Source of the DNA: Ruania alkalisoli
Lineage (GTDB): Bacteria > Actinomycetota > Actinomycetes > Actinomycetales > Beutenbergiaceae
NCBI RefSeq assembly: GCF_014960965.1
Contig: NZ_CP063169.1
Location: 3,319,581 to 3,383,580 of the forward strand
Direction: 5' to 3'
Length of the DNA stretch: 64,000 nucleotides
Positions 1 to 8,901 of this stretch are shown piece by piece. A program made the translations under genes and the position numbers. The notes beneath the pieces are model-generated. The model searched no databases, was not told where the DNA came from, and was given only the letters and a program-made list of their open reading frames with translations. Numbering within the stretch: position 1 is the first letter of the stretch; every line of letters begins with the position of its first letter.

Positions 1-592
1 TCCAGACGAGGCGACCTTCCTTGAGGAAGAAGAAGAGGCAGAAGATCGCGATCAGAGCACCGGCCACGACGTGCCCGACCGAGGTGCCCACCGAGAGCGC
101 ACCGCTGAAGATCTGCTGAGCGTTCGCCTCGAGCTGGCCCTGGATCTGTGCGATGTAGCTGTCCAGTTCCTCGGTGGACAGCTGCAACGGACCGGTGTTC
201 AGCCATCCCAAGAACTCCTGGATCCCCTCCCAGGCAGTGTCCGCGAGGTCCCGGATGCCGGAAGCGATCGAGGCACCCGCCAGAGTCAGCAGGCCACCGA
301 GCACGAGGATCGTCGCCAGGAGGGTGCCGACCGTCGCAAGCGTGCGCGGGATCCCGCGTCGATCGAGCCAGTTGACCAGAGGCGAGAGCAGTGAGGAGAC
401 GAGGACGGCCACCAGCACCGGGACGACGACCGTCTTGATCTGCGCCAGGGCGATGACAGCCACCGCGATCGCGAGAACGATGATGACGAATCGCCAGGAC
501 CACGCCGCAGCTGCCCGGATTGGGCGAGTCACGGGGGACGTCGGGTCAGCGTCCGGATGGGCCTGGGGCTGAGGCTCGTGAGTGTGCGACAT
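1..592 (-). CDS. AI-2E family transporter, 3' end outside the window
   Basis: This is the N-terminal ~197 residues of a polytopic membrane protein; the gene runs off the left edge. A cytoplasmic Pro/His-rich leader (MSHTHEPQPQ) is followed by two closely spaced hydrophobic segments (about residues 30-75), a short basic loop containing NWLDRRGIPR, another membrane pair, a soluble helical stretch and the start of a further membrane segment. This is the layout of the AI-2E/PerM/YdiK family. Members export small molecules or work as Na+/H+ antiporters, and the substrate cannot be read from sequence. The ATG at 592 has GAGGAGG about 14 nt upstream, slightly long spacing. It lies on the same strand as the pyruvyl transferase-like gene, 116 bp away, and shows no functional link to it. 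Confidence 0.8.
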   Translation of the reverse strand, partial: MSHTHEPQPQAHPDADPTSPVTRPIRAAAAWSWRFVIIVLAIAVAVIALAQIKTVVVPVLVAVLVSSLLSPLVNWLDRRGIPRTLATVGTLLATILVLGGLLTLAGASIASGIRDLADTAWEGIQEFLGWLNTGPLQLSTEELDSYIAQIQGQLEANAQQIFSGALSVGTSVGHVVAGALIAIFCLFFFLKEGRLVW

Positions 593-708
593 GTGCGCTG
601 CTATCCCCTCCTCGGCGATGCCGTCAGGGTACCTCGCGCACTACGGGTCGCACGGGCAACCCGCGTGCCGATCCGGCACTCTCGCCATGGCGCTCCCCTG
701 GCGGGGGG

Positions 709-2022
709 TCAGACGCGCCCAAGGGCGGTCGGGACGGGCCGCTCGACCACCCCCGGCCGGCCCGCCGCCGAGACAGCTCGATGAGCCATCTGCACCAGGC
801 GGGATTGCGCCTGTTCGCGCATCCGGGCAGTCAGCTCCCGAGCCGGCCGGCCACCGTCGGCGACCAGTTCAGCCAGCCCGTCGGCGAGACGTTCGGCGGC
901 GTCGTGGGCTTCGATCTCCACCACCCGTTCAGGCGCGCCGAGATCGCCGAACATCACGCCCTTGATCGTCTCCGTGGGCTGACGCAGGTACAACGAGGGG
1001 GTGCCAACCGCAGTCGCCAGGATCGGCGAGTGGCAGTCCATCGAGAGCACTGCGGCGGCCTGCCGGTACACGGCGGTCGCCGTCGGGAGGTCCCAGTACT
1101 CGGCCAGCACCCGCACCCGTGGCGCCACGTCACTGGGAAGGATCCGCGGGAAGTGTTCCGCGGCGAGCTGCACCGCATAGCTCATCTCGGGTCCGATGAG
1201 CACGTCCTGCCCGGTGCGGCGCACCCAGGAGGTGATCGCCGAGGCCAGTACGGCCATGTCCTGCTCGTCATGTGCAGCATTGACGGCGACCTTATAGTGA
1301 TCCAGCTGCTCGGGCACGCGATTGTAGATGCGGTGGTAGGGCGCATACCGCGAGCGCGGTACCGCGACGAGGAATCCGGGGCGCACGTCGAGCTCGGCGA
1401 TCAGCGCCGCCGCTGCACCATCGTCCGACAGGTCGTAGGCGAACGTCGCGTCGGGCCCCCACTCCAGGCATGGTGCGCCCGTGCCCTGACCGGCAAGGTA
1501 GTCACGACTGAGGGAATCGCGGCAGTACAGGAACGCCGCACCGGCGAACAGTTCACGGTCCCGCTCGTACATGTAGTCGCCGGGCAGCGCCTCGATCTGC
1601 GCACGCGCCTGCGCCAAGGTGCTCGGGGTGAGCAGGCCGAACGGGTCATAGGTGATGCCGAAGACTCCGTAGGGGCGCCCGGTGCGCTGCCACCGGTACA
1701 TGTCCCGGCCCGCCACTAATCCGCTGCCGGAGCCGTGCACGAGCAGATCTGCCTCCTCCCACGCCCGGGCGAGCTCAGGCGTACTGGCCACGTCGTGCTC
1801 ATCGAACCGTCCCTCGACGATCTCCAACCAGGGCTGACGCTCGGCGAACATCGCACGTTCACGATCGTTCAGGCGCATCGCCCACAGCGTGATCCTCGCC
1901 TCCGGGTCAGCCTCGTGCAGCACCGCCGCCGCCCCTGGCGAGTGCGCAACGTCACCGATGTTCACGGTCGCCCAGGATGAACGCAGCAGGATTCGGCGGG
2001 CAGGGGCAGCGGTGGTGGTCAC
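709..2022 (-). CDS. Polysaccharide pyruvyl transferase family protein
   Basis: The 437-residue protein begins with ILLRSSWATVNIGDVAHSPG, the N-terminal NIGD-type motif of the polysaccharide pyruvyl transferase family (PF04230; CsaB, WcaK, PssM relatives). Family members usually move a ketal pyruvate from PEP to a sugar, but several subfamilies have unknown activity. There is no signal peptide, so it acts in the cytosol. I chose the GTG at 2022, with GGAG about 12 nt upstream, because the frame stays open to 2142 but that would run into the preceding gene. It lies 37 bp downstream of the Tat-exported protein gene on the same strand and is probably co-transcribed from the operator at 4369-4386. 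A sugar-decorating enzyme is unexpected in a catabolic regulon. It may mark a product, build cell-surface glycan, or have a different activity. Confidence 0.75.
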   Translation of the reverse strand: MTTTAAPARRILLRSSWATVNIGDVAHSPGAAAVLHEADPEARITLWAMRLNDRERAMFAERQPWLEIVEGRFDEHDVASTPELARAWEEADLLVHGSGSGLVAGRDMYRWQRTGRPYGVFGITYDPFGLLTPSTLAQARAQIEALPGDYMYERDRELFAGAAFLYCRDSLSRDYLAGQGTGAPCLEWGPDATFAYDLSDDGAAAALIAELDVRPGFLVAVPRSRYAPYHRIYNRVPEQLDHYKVAVNAAHDEQDMAVLASAITSWVRRTGQDVLIGPEMSYAVQLAAEHFPRILPSDVAPRVRVLAEYWDLPTATAVYRQAAAVLSMDCHSPILATAVGTPSLYLRQPTETIKGVMFGDLGAPERVVEIEAHDAAERLADGLAELVADGGRPARELTARMREQAQSRLVQMAHRAVSAAGRPGVVERPVPTALGRV

Positions 2023-2059
2023 GGAAGGTTCTCCAGGATTCGGGTCGTTGGGGCGGACG

Positions 2060-4324
2060 TCAGGACGAGGTGGGCACGTGCGTGGTCGAGACGCGCACGC
2101 CCCTGCTGCTGTGCAGCCGGGCGAGTACGACAGCTCCGGCATCTGGATCTTCGGTACGCACCCGACGGCGCACGCTCTCGCCCGGGGCGAGTAGCTGGTG
2201 CTGCGTGCCGCCAGGACCGGCGATGCGCAGATCCACGGCAGTCGGCTCGAGGTTCACGGCGTGCACGTCCACGTACCGCCCGCTCGGATCGTCGACGACG
2301 GTGCCGGTCGTGGCCACAGCAACGTCACCGGAGACGGTCGTCATGTCGACGGTGGTCAGCTCCAGCGTGATCGTGCCGGGATGATCGATCCAGCACCGGG
2401 TGACGTTGTGGGTGCCCGCGGGGAAGTACCACTTCGAGGTCGACTCCAACCGCACCGGCAACGACGTTCCCCAGGAGAACAGGAAGCGGTGCGTGCCGCG
2501 GGTCACCGCCATCCAGGTGGCGGTGGTGGAGATCGTGGCCTGACCAGCACTCCAGTGAGTGCCGTCGGAGAGCTCGACCTCATCCTCGGCCAACAGCAGC
2601 AACGGAATGCGTTCTTGAGCAGCACTGCTCGCGGTCACGCTCCGCTCGATGCCGTTCTGGTGGTGGACGACGTCGGTACTGACCATGCCGTCGGCGCTGA
2701 CGGACCGTGCGGTGAAGGTGCCCGTGACGGCGGACAGGTCGCCTGCCGTCAGCGGTGCGCCGCTGGCATCAGGGCCGGCATAGTAGGTGACGGTGGAGTC
2801 CGTCAGAGCGCTGTCCAGATCCGCCCCCTGAGGCCCTGCTCCCGGGATGACGGTGGTCCACCAGGAGTCGAAGTATCCGTTCAAGGAGCAGACGATCGTT
2901 CCTGCCTCAGGATGCCAATAGAGGCCGGTGCCGGTCCGTGCACGCCCCTCGATCTCGCCTTCGACAGCAGCCGTGTAGTAGCCGGGACGGCGCACAAAGA
3001 GCAGGTCCTGGTCGAGCGTGCCTGCCCGATGCTCGGTGAAGGTGCTCTCGGCGAGTGGGCGCATGGCGGCGATCTGGGCGAGCCGGGACGTGCCGGAGAC
3101 GTTCTCCGGCGCCTCGGGGACGTGCATCCACAGCCGTGGCGACGTCTTTCCCTTGGCGAGCGGGGCCACCGGATCGGGGTTGGATGCCCACTGGGTGCGC
3201 TTCTGATGCTTCTTACCCGAACTGACGTGCAGGGCCGCGAGCATGGGCACCTCCGGCACGAACACGCGCGAGAGTGCGGATCGATCATCGGCGTCCTCTG
3301 GAGTGTCGTCCCGTGAGACCCCGAAATTACGGGCAGAAGCGGCGGAGAGGGTAGCGAACGCAGTGGTACCGGGCTCTCGGAGGAGGACGTACTGGGCGAA
3401 GTCCATCCAGTCCTCGACCATCTGTACCAGCGTCGGGTTGCCGGTGATGAGGTACAGATCAGCGAGGTCAGGCAGCATCACGGTGGCGTTGTAGGCCAGG
3501 TCGAAGCCGACCGGATCATGGAAGTACCCGGCGGGCGCTCGGCCTTCGTCGGCGAGTAGCTCGATCCGGTCGTCCAGGTCAGCGGCGATAGCAGTGTCAC
3601 CGAGAACCGCAGCCGTGTGCCCCACTCCTGCCAGGGCCGCCGCGATCTGGTTGGTGTACCGGATCGGCAGTTGCCAGTGGAAGGTCGTGGTGTCGAGCAG
3701 GTAGGCGCACGCGGCGCGCAGCGCAGACTCGATCTCGGGCAACCGCGCGGTCAGCACGCCTTCGCGATCGAGGTCAGCATAGGCACTGGCCAGAGCCACG
3801 GCACCGAACCCGGTGGCCGCCAGGCTGTTGGCCTGGTAGTCGACCGGGAAGGCGCCGTTCGCCCCCTGCAGACCGAGGTAGTAGCCGATCGCGGCATCCA
3901 AGCGTCCGGCCAGATTCGCATCGAGGTAGTACGGGTTCCAGGAGCGGTCGTTGGTCAGGAACCAGGCCAGGGTCGCGACATGCTCCATGATGCGGGAGTT
4001 GTTCTCGACATTCGGCGTGCGCCACCAGCCGTCTTCCATCCACCCGTACGTGGCCGGATCGTCGTCGACCACACTGTTCGCAAGCGGCGCGAGGATCATC
4101 AGATAGCCGGCGAAGACCTGCTCCTCGGGCGCAAAGAGTGAGCGGTCCGGCAGGCCCGCGGGAAGGGGCGCCACCAGTGGCAGCACCGTTCCCGCCGAGG
4201 TGGCATGAGCAGGGCCGGCCGCGATCGGTCCGGAGAGGATCGCCGTTGCGCTGAGCGCACCCACCCCGAGCATGGTCCGGCGGGTCAGGGGCGGCAGCGT
4301 GTGGTGCGGGCTCGTCTCAGTCAT
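2060..4324 (-). CDS. Tat-exported large protein of unknown family, probable polysaccharide-active enzyme
   Basis: The 754-residue protein starts at ATG 4324 (AAGGAG about 12 nt upstream). It has a clear Tat signal: TRRTMLGVGAL, a hydrophobic stretch, then a probable AHA cleavage site near residue 40. The first ~380 mature residues are alpha-helical with repeated aromatic motifs (GWMEDGWWRTPNVENNSR, FHWQLPIRYTNQ), as in an (alpha/alpha) toroid. The rest looks beta-rich (RRPGYYTAAV, GLYWHPEAG), ending in a small sandwich. Heparinase II/III-like and PL8-type lyases share this toroid plus beta-sandwich plan, but I recognise no catalytic signature of either, so the family is unassigned. It sits 144 bp from the divergently placed end of lacI and has the regulon operator 45 bp upstream. 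Extracellular depolymerase or debranching enzyme is an inference. Confidence 0.6.
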   Translation of the reverse strand: MTETSPHHTLPPLTRRTMLGVGALSATAILSGPIAAGPAHATSAGTVLPLVAPLPAGLPDRSLFAPEEQVFAGYLMILAPLANSVVDDDPATYGWMEDGWWRTPNVENNSRIMEHVATLAWFLTNDRSWNPYYLDANLAGRLDAAIGYYLGLQGANGAFPVDYQANSLAATGFGAVALASAYADLDREGVLTARLPEIESALRAACAYLLDTTTFHWQLPIRYTNQIAAALAGVGHTAAVLGDTAIAADLDDRIELLADEGRAPAGYFHDPVGFDLAYNATVMLPDLADLYLITGNPTLVQMVEDWMDFAQYVLLREPGTTAFATLSAASARNFGVSRDDTPEDADDRSALSRVFVPEVPMLAALHVSSGKKHQKRTQWASNPDPVAPLAKGKTSPRLWMHVPEAPENVSGTSRLAQIAAMRPLAESTFTEHRAGTLDQDLLFVRRPGYYTAAVEGEIEGRARTGTGLYWHPEAGTIVCSLNGYFDSWWTTVIPGAGPQGADLDSALTDSTVTYYAGPDASGAPLTAGDLSAVTGTFTARSVSADGMVSTDVVHHQNGIERSVTASSAAQERIPLLLLAEDEVELSDGTHWSAGQATISTTATWMAVTRGTHRFLFSWGTSLPVRLESTSKWYFPAGTHNVTRCWIDHPGTITLELTTVDMTTVSGDVAVATTGTVVDDPSGRYVDVHAVNLEPTAVDLRIAGPGGTQHQLLAPGESVRRRVRTEDPDAGAVVLARLHSSRGVRVSTTHVPTSS

Positions 4325-4368
4325 CGTGCAGTGCTCCTTCTGTGCGTAGGTGCGTCTTTGCTCCTGTG

Positions 4369-4386
4369 AGATGGAACGTTGCATCA
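4369..4386. promoter_or_regulatory. Putative LacI operator, copy 1
   Basis: AGATGGAACGTTGCATCA matches the perfect palindrome at 14413-14430 at 14 of 18 positions, with the right half intact except one base. It lies 45 bp upstream of the start of the Tat-exported protein gene. Confidence 0.6.
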
Positions 4387-4468
4387 TGTGACGGCAGCCT
4401 GTCAAGCGGCAGGTGACCGGCAGGGGCGCCGCAGCGCGCATCAGAGCGCGCGCGTCAAGGTGCGAACG

Positions 4469-5476
4469 TCAGGGCGACGCGGCGGTCGATCCACGCACAA
4501 TCACGCGGGGCGCCGGGTCATCGACCACCTCGTCCACCCGCGCGCCGCCATCGATCATCGCGGCCAGGGCGGACTGCCCGGCATAACCGAGCTCGTAGAA
4601 GGGCATCTTCAGCGTGGTCAGCGCCGGCCGGGTGAAGTCAGCCGCCTCGATATCGTGGTAGCCGATCACGGACAGCTCTTCGGGCACGCGGATGCCCGCA
4701 TCGGCAGCGGCGCCGAGCACACCGGTGGCGGTCGTGGAGTTGGACACGAGCATGGCCGTCGGGCGCTGCGCACCCCCGAGGAGCGACAGCGCCGCTTCGT
4801 AGCCATCCTTCGGCGCGAAACCGACAGGACAGATCCACTCCTCGCGCACATCGTGGCCGGCGTTGGCCAGCGCCTCCCGGAACCCGACACGGCGCTCGTC
4901 GTCGGCGAAGTAGCCGGTGGTGCCGCCGACGAAGGCGATCCGTTCGTGACCCAGGCCAATCAGATAGTCCGTCGCCACACGAGCACCTCGACGGTGGTTG
5001 AGCTGCACGCCGCCGCGGTCCGCGGCAGTCGTCCCGTGGTCGAGCTGGACCACCGAGTACTGGCGCTTCGCGCTCTTCATGTCCACCTCGAACGTGTGCG
5101 GAGATCGGAGCAGCAGTCCGTCCACCCGCCCCTCCCCGACGAGCTTTCGCAGCAGGTTCGACTCAGGCAGGATCCGATTCGCCTCGGTCAGGATGAGCAC
5201 ATACCCAGTCGCCTCGGCGGCGTCCTGAATACCGCGGAGCATCTCGGCGTACACCGGGATCCCGAGCTGTGGAATCACACCCGCGACCAGACCGGACTTG
5301 GCCAACCGCAATGACCGTGCCGCATGATTGGGCACGTACTGCATCTCGTCCACGATCCGCAGCACCCGCTCACGGACGGCGGTGCTGGTGCGCACATGTT
5401 TGCTGCCGTTCAGCACCGCAGAGACCACCGAGACGGAGACACCGGCCCGCTCGGCCACATCGCGCAAGGTGGTCAT
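4469..5476 (-). CDS. LacI family transcriptional regulator of locus 1
   Basis: The 335-residue protein starts MTTLRDVAERAGVSVSVVSA, the classical LacI N-terminal helix-turn-helix, followed by the hinge helix motif (HAARSLRLAKSG). The periplasmic-binding-protein-like effector domain runs to the end and includes GATDY-type and SVIGYHD segments. It should bind DNA as a dimer and release it on binding a sugar. The ATG at 5476 fits the family's length; an in-frame GTG lies 15 nt earlier in the sequence upstream. Neither has a convincing ribosome-binding site, so the start may be leaderless. It is divergent from the permease operon. Its predicted targets are the three matching palindromes at 4369, 5648 and 14413. 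A weak half-site (GATGCA, 5530-5535) lies in its own upstream region. Confidence 0.9.
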   Translation of the reverse strand: MTTLRDVAERAGVSVSVVSAVLNGSKHVRTSTAVRERVLRIVDEMQYVPNHAARSLRLAKSGLVAGVIPQLGIPVYAEMLRGIQDAAEATGYVLILTEANRILPESNLLRKLVGEGRVDGLLLRSPHTFEVDMKSAKRQYSVVQLDHGTTAADRGGVQLNHRRGARVATDYLIGLGHERIAFVGGTTGYFADDERRVGFREALANAGHDVREEWICPVGFAPKDGYEAALSLLGGAQRPTAMLVSNSTTATGVLGAAADAGIRVPEELSVIGYHDIEAADFTRPALTTLKMPFYELGYAGQSALAAMIDGGARVDEVVDDPAPRVIVRGSTAASP

Positions 5477-5647
5477 GAGAGGGGATGCTAACACCCGGCC
5501 GGTTTCGTCATCTCCGCAGGTGAGGGCACGATGCAACCTTCAATCTCGCGACGACGCGAGCGACATTCAACCACCGGTCCAGGCGACCCGAGGGTCGGTC
5601 GGCCTTGACGAGCGCACCATTGCGGACTAACGTCCCGGAACAGCAAT

Positions 5648-5665
5648 AGATGCATCGTTACATCA
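5648..5665. promoter_or_regulatory. Putative LacI operator, copy 2
   Basis: AGATGCATCGTTACATCA matches the perfect palindrome at 14413-14430 at 15 of 18 positions. It is 58 bp upstream of the first permease gene, in the divergent region between that gene and lacI. Confidence 0.65.
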
Positions 5666-5723
5666 GACGGATCTTCCGCCCACGATCAGGTACGGCCCAA
5701 GGAAGGGTCGAAAGGAGCGCGGC

Positions 5724-6761
5724 ATGGCAGTAACCACCGGAGGTCGAGGTGCACGCTCGCCCCGGCCCGAGGTGAGCGGATCGCCCGACGACGCACCGCC
5801 GTCAGGAGGCGCGACGAACACGAGCCGCTCCCCCGCACCGAACCGGAAGACGAACTGGTGGGCACGGCTCAAACGGGACAAGTTCCTGCTCCTGCTCGCC
5901 GTTCCCGGAGTCTTCCTGGTGCTGCTGTTCCAGTACGTCCCGCTGATCGGCAACATCATCGCGTTCAAGGACTACCAGCCCTACCTGAGCATCTGGGAAT
6001 CGCCGTGGGTGGGCCTGGAGAACTTCGACATCATCTTCACTGGCGACCCGGCATTCATCAACGCCCTGATCAACACGCTGGTGATCTCCTTCGTGCAGAT
6101 CGTGCTGGTCTTCCCCATCCCGATCGCGCTCGCACTGCTCCTCAACTCGCTGCTGAGCGAGAAGATCAAGCGGACCGTGCAATCCATCCTGTACCTGCCG
6201 CACTTCATGTCCTGGGTGATCGTGGTCGCGATCTTCCAGCACATGCTGGGCGATGCCGGGCTCTACAACACCTGGGCCCGCGAGCACAACATCTTCGAGA
6301 TCAACCTCATCGGCGAACCGGAGCTCTTCATCACGCTCATCACGTCACAGGTGATCTGGAAGGACGCCGGCTGGGGAACGATCATCTTCCTCGCGGCGAT
6401 CTCCCGGGTGAGTATCGAGCTCTACGAGGCTGTGGCCATCGACGGCGGCGGTCGGATGCGACAGCTGTGGCACGTCACCCTCCCGGCGATCCGCGGCGTG
6501 ATCATCCTGCTGCTCATCCTCAAGCTCGGCGACGTGCTCACGGTCGGCTTCGAGCAGATCTACCTGCAACAGGCGCCTGTGGGTCGTGAAGCCTCAGAAG
6601 TGCTCGACACCTACGTCTACAACTACGGCGTCATCGGCGGGAACTGGGGCGCCTCGGCCGCCGTCGGGCTGGTCAAGGGTCTCGTGGGCGCACTGCTCGT
6701 GCTCGGCGCGAACAAGATCGCGCACCTGTTCGGTGAAAGAGGGGTGTACTCCAAGTGGTGA
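5724..6761 (+). CDS. Sugar ABC transporter permease, LplB/YteP type
   Basis: The 345-residue inner-membrane permease has six predicted membrane segments after a ~50-residue Pro/Ser-rich cytoplasmic leader. The phrase LFQYVPLIGNIIAFKDYQPY is typical of the LplB/YteP/AraP branch of the MalF-like family. The EAA loop contacting the ATPase is ELYEAVAIDGGGRMRQLWHV. These permeases import oligosaccharides, often uronate-containing products of lyases. The start ATG has AAAGGAG 7 nt upstream. It overlaps the next permease gene, with which it forms a heterodimer. Its binding protein is probably the Tat-lipoprotein at 12615-14264, the matching LplA/YtcQ type. No ATPase gene is nearby. Confidence 0.92.
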   Translation: MAVTTGGRGARSPRPEVSGSPDDAPPSGGATNTSRSPAPNRKTNWWARLKRDKFLLLLAVPGVFLVLLFQYVPLIGNIIAFKDYQPYLSIWESPWVGLENFDIIFTGDPAFINALINTLVISFVQIVLVFPIPIALALLLNSLLSEKIKRTVQSILYLPHFMSWVIVVAIFQHMLGDAGLYNTWAREHNIFEINLIGEPELFITLITSQVIWKDAGWGTIIFLAAISRVSIELYEAVAIDGGGRMRQLWHVTLPAIRGVIILLLILKLGDVLTVGFEQIYLQQAPVGREASEVLDTYVYNYGVIGGNWGASAAVGLVKGLVGALLVLGANKIAHLFGERGVYSKW

Positions 6762-7693
6762 CCGACGCAACAACGAAACGCCCCTCTCGTGGGCCGAGTG
6801 ACCGTGCGGGACAGCTGCGGCTGATCAACGGCGCGAAACCACCGAACCCCCTGGTGCGCGGGTTCAAGGGCGTCATTCTGCTCGCCTGCTGCGCCCTGGT
6901 GGTCGTACCGTTCTGGTCGGTGATCGCCACCTCCCTGGCCGATCCGTCGCAGGTGCTGGCCGAAGGTGGCTACGTGATGTGGCCCAAGGAGCCGACGCTC
7001 GCCGCCTACGAGGCAATCTTCCGCGGCGGTGTGGTCACGCGAGCCACCTTGGTCTCGATCTTCGTGACCCTGGTGGGATCAGGCCTGTCCGTGACCGTCG
7101 TGGCGCTACTGGCGTACTCGCTCTCCCGGCCTGGAACCTTCGGCAGCAGCAAGATCCTGCTGCTGGTGCTGTTCACCATGCTCTTCAACGCCGGCATGAT
7201 CCCGAACTACCTGCTCATCAAGGAACTCGGGCTGATCGACTCCTACTGGGCGCTGATCCTGCCCACGCTCACGAACGCGTTCCAGATCATCCTGATGCGC
7301 GGCTTCTTCCTCGAGGTACCGGGCGAGATCATCGACGCCGCTCGCATCGACGGTGCCGGTGAGCTGCGGATCCTCACCACCATCATGCTGCCGCTGTCGA
7401 AGGCTGTCGTCGCGGTGATCGCGCTGTTCAACGCGGTGACGTACTGGAACGCGTTCTTCAACGCGGTGCTCTACATCAATTCGACGGAGAAATGGCCGCT
7501 GCAGCTGGTACTGAGAACCTACGTCGTGGACGGCACTGCCGTTCAGGCCGACGTCTCCGGCGAGATGGTGCCGCCGCAGCTCTCGCTCCAGATGGCGATC
7601 CTCGTGGTCTCGCTGGTACCGATCTGCCTCGTCTACCCCTTCCTGCAGAAGCACTTCGCCCAGGGCGTGGTGATCGGTGCCGTCAAGGGCTGA
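6755..7693 (+). CDS. Sugar ABC transporter permease, YtcP/LplC type
   Basis: The 312-residue MalG-like permease has six predicted membrane segments. The EAA loop is EIIDAARIDGAGELRILTTI, and the C-terminus ends QKHFAQGVVIGAVKG, as usual for YtcP/LplC proteins. Translation starts at the GTG at 6755 or at the adjacent GTG at 6758; both overlap the stop of the upstream permease, so the two are translationally coupled. With the LplB-type partner it forms the membrane channel for import of the glycan fragments handled by this locus. A short GC-rich hairpin follows the stop codon immediately. Confidence 0.92.
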   Translation: MVTDATTKRPSRGPSDRAGQLRLINGAKPPNPLVRGFKGVILLACCALVVVPFWSVIATSLADPSQVLAEGGYVMWPKEPTLAAYEAIFRGGVVTRATLVSIFVTLVGSGLSVTVVALLAYSLSRPGTFGSSKILLLVLFTMLFNAGMIPNYLLIKELGLIDSYWALILPTLTNAFQIILMRGFFLEVPGEIIDAARIDGAGELRILTTIMLPLSKAVVAVIALFNAVTYWNAFFNAVLYINSTEKWPLQLVLRTYVVDGTAVQADVSGEMVPPQLSLQMAILVVSLVPICLVYPFLQKHFAQGVVIGAVKG

Positions 7694-7708
7694 GGCCCGG
7701 CGCGGGCC
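7694..7708 (+). terminator. Short GC hairpin after the permease operon
   Basis: GGCCCG-gcg-CGGGCC starts at the base after the permease stop codon. It has a 6-bp stem and no U tract, so a termination role is only likely. Confidence 0.35.
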
Positions 7709-7743
7709 CTCACACCGCCCCGCCTCCCGAGGCTCCTCCCTGT

Positions 7744-7815
7744 CGAATCCCCTTTCCGCCGTCGAATCCCCTCTCCACCCTCCGGTGAGTGGTTCCGTGG
7801 CGGGAAGGGGATTCG
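7744..7815. repeat. Palindromic repeat element, copy A
   Basis: The left arm CGAATCCCCTTTCCGCC (7744-7760) and right arm GGCGGGAAGGGGATTCG (7799-7815) are inverted repeats matching at 16 of 17 positions. A second partial left arm (CGAATCCCC) begins at 7763. The element lies between the permease operon and the AbiEi-like gene. It shares its core with copies B and C. Confidence 0.8.
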
Positions 7816-7847
7816 GCGTGTCCGCACCGCCGTCCACAGGGCTCACC

Positions 7848-8873
7848 ATGATGCACCCACGTCCACAACCCGAGCGCGCACGCCAGTGGGAGCAGCGCCA
7901 TCAGTGCTCTGCTCAAGCGATGACACACGCCTGGAACCTCGGCAAGGACCTCATCACCTACGCTGCCGCCGCAGAGCTCGGGTTGGAGAAGCCGCTGCTG
8001 CGCGCACACCGGGACGGGCGAGTGGAGCGGGTGTCGCGAGGCGTCTACGTCCCACGCAGCGCCACGGCCCGGGGTTCGGCCGGCCAGCAGCGCGCCGCCG
8101 ACTACCTCCGGCTCGTGCTGGCCGCCGCGCGACGGCTGCACTCGCCCGTGTTCACGAGCTGGTCTGCGGTCGCGCTGCTCGGGCTACCGATCGTGGGGCG
8201 CTGGCCGCAGGACATCTACGTGCTGTCACGGACCGCGCACGGCAAGCGGCGGCGTGGTCTGGTGAGCGTAGCCCGACGATCCGACGCCCCTGTGACGACG
8301 ACGTGTGGCCTCGAGCTCACTGACGTAGAGTTCACGCTGATCCAGCTCGCCCGCCACGCTCCGCTCGTGAGCGCACTCGTGGCGGCGAACGCCGCATGCC
8401 TGACCCGCCAGGGCGACGACGGCCTGACCACACCGGCCCGACTATGGGCCGAGCACGAGCGGCTCCTCCCCTACCGCAGCCACCGCCGCGTGCAGGCGGT
8501 GCTCGACCGAGTCCGGGACAACGCGGAGTCCCCGCTGGAGACGCTCAGCGACCTCACCATCGACGAGCTGGGCTTCGCGGCCCCACGCCACCAGGTCCGC
8601 TTCAGCGTGTCGACCGGCTCGGCGTATCTGGACTTCTACTGGGAGGAAGCCGGTATCGGTGGCGAGGCCGACGGTGACACGAAGTACCTGATGCCGGGCT
8701 CCGATGCCGGGGCCACGGTGCTCGAGGAGAAGCACCGCGAGGACGAGCTGCGAGCGCAGCTGCATGGTCTGGTGCGGTGGAACTGGCGGGAGGCATGGCT
8801 ACGGACCCCGCTGGAGGCGAAACTCGAGCGAGCGGGAGTTCCCCGCCCGCGCCTGCCTCGCCAACTCCGGTAG
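7848..8873 (+). CDS. AbiEi/DUF559-like protein, putative DNA-binding nuclease
   Basis: The 341-residue protein looks like the widespread actinobacterial family annotated as AbiEi antitoxin-domain or DUF559-like. The N-terminal ~60 residues (LGKDLITYAAAAELGLEKPLLRAHRDGRV, given here as fragments LGKDLITYAA and LLRAHRDGRV, then SRGVYVPRS) form the winged-helix part typical of AbiEi. The C-terminal third carries LDFYWEEAGIGGEADGD then TKYL, a pattern compatible with a PD-(D/E)XK/VSR-fold nuclease core. I see no AbiEii-like toxin next to it, so a toxin-antitoxin pair is not supported. The start is uncertain: ATG 7848 is chosen, with 7851 and 7920 as alternatives and no strong ribosome-binding site. 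It interrupts the sugar locus and is bracketed by repeat copies A and B, which suggests separate acquisition. Confidence 0.65.
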   Translation: MMHPRPQPERARQWEQRHQCSAQAMTHAWNLGKDLITYAAAAELGLEKPLLRAHRDGRVERVSRGVYVPRSATARGSAGQQRAADYLRLVLAAARRLHSPVFTSWSAVALLGLPIVGRWPQDIYVLSRTAHGKRRRGLVSVARRSDAPVTTTCGLELTDVEFTLIQLARHAPLVSALVAANAACLTRQGDDGLTTPARLWAEHERLLPYRSHRRVQAVLDRVRDNAESPLETLSDLTIDELGFAAPRHQVRFSVSTGSAYLDFYWEEAGIGGEADGDTKYLMPGSDAGATVLEEKHREDELRAQLHGLVRWNWREAWLRTPLEAKLERAGVPRPRLPRQLR

Positions 8874-8901
8874 CGCCCGTGACAACAGCACTGAGCGCGC
8901 G

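Noticed and set aside
7848-8873. AbiE toxin-antitoxin system
   Set aside because: Only an AbiEi-like domain is present; no AbiEii nucleotidyltransferase is adjacent, and the C-terminal part looks like a nuclease.
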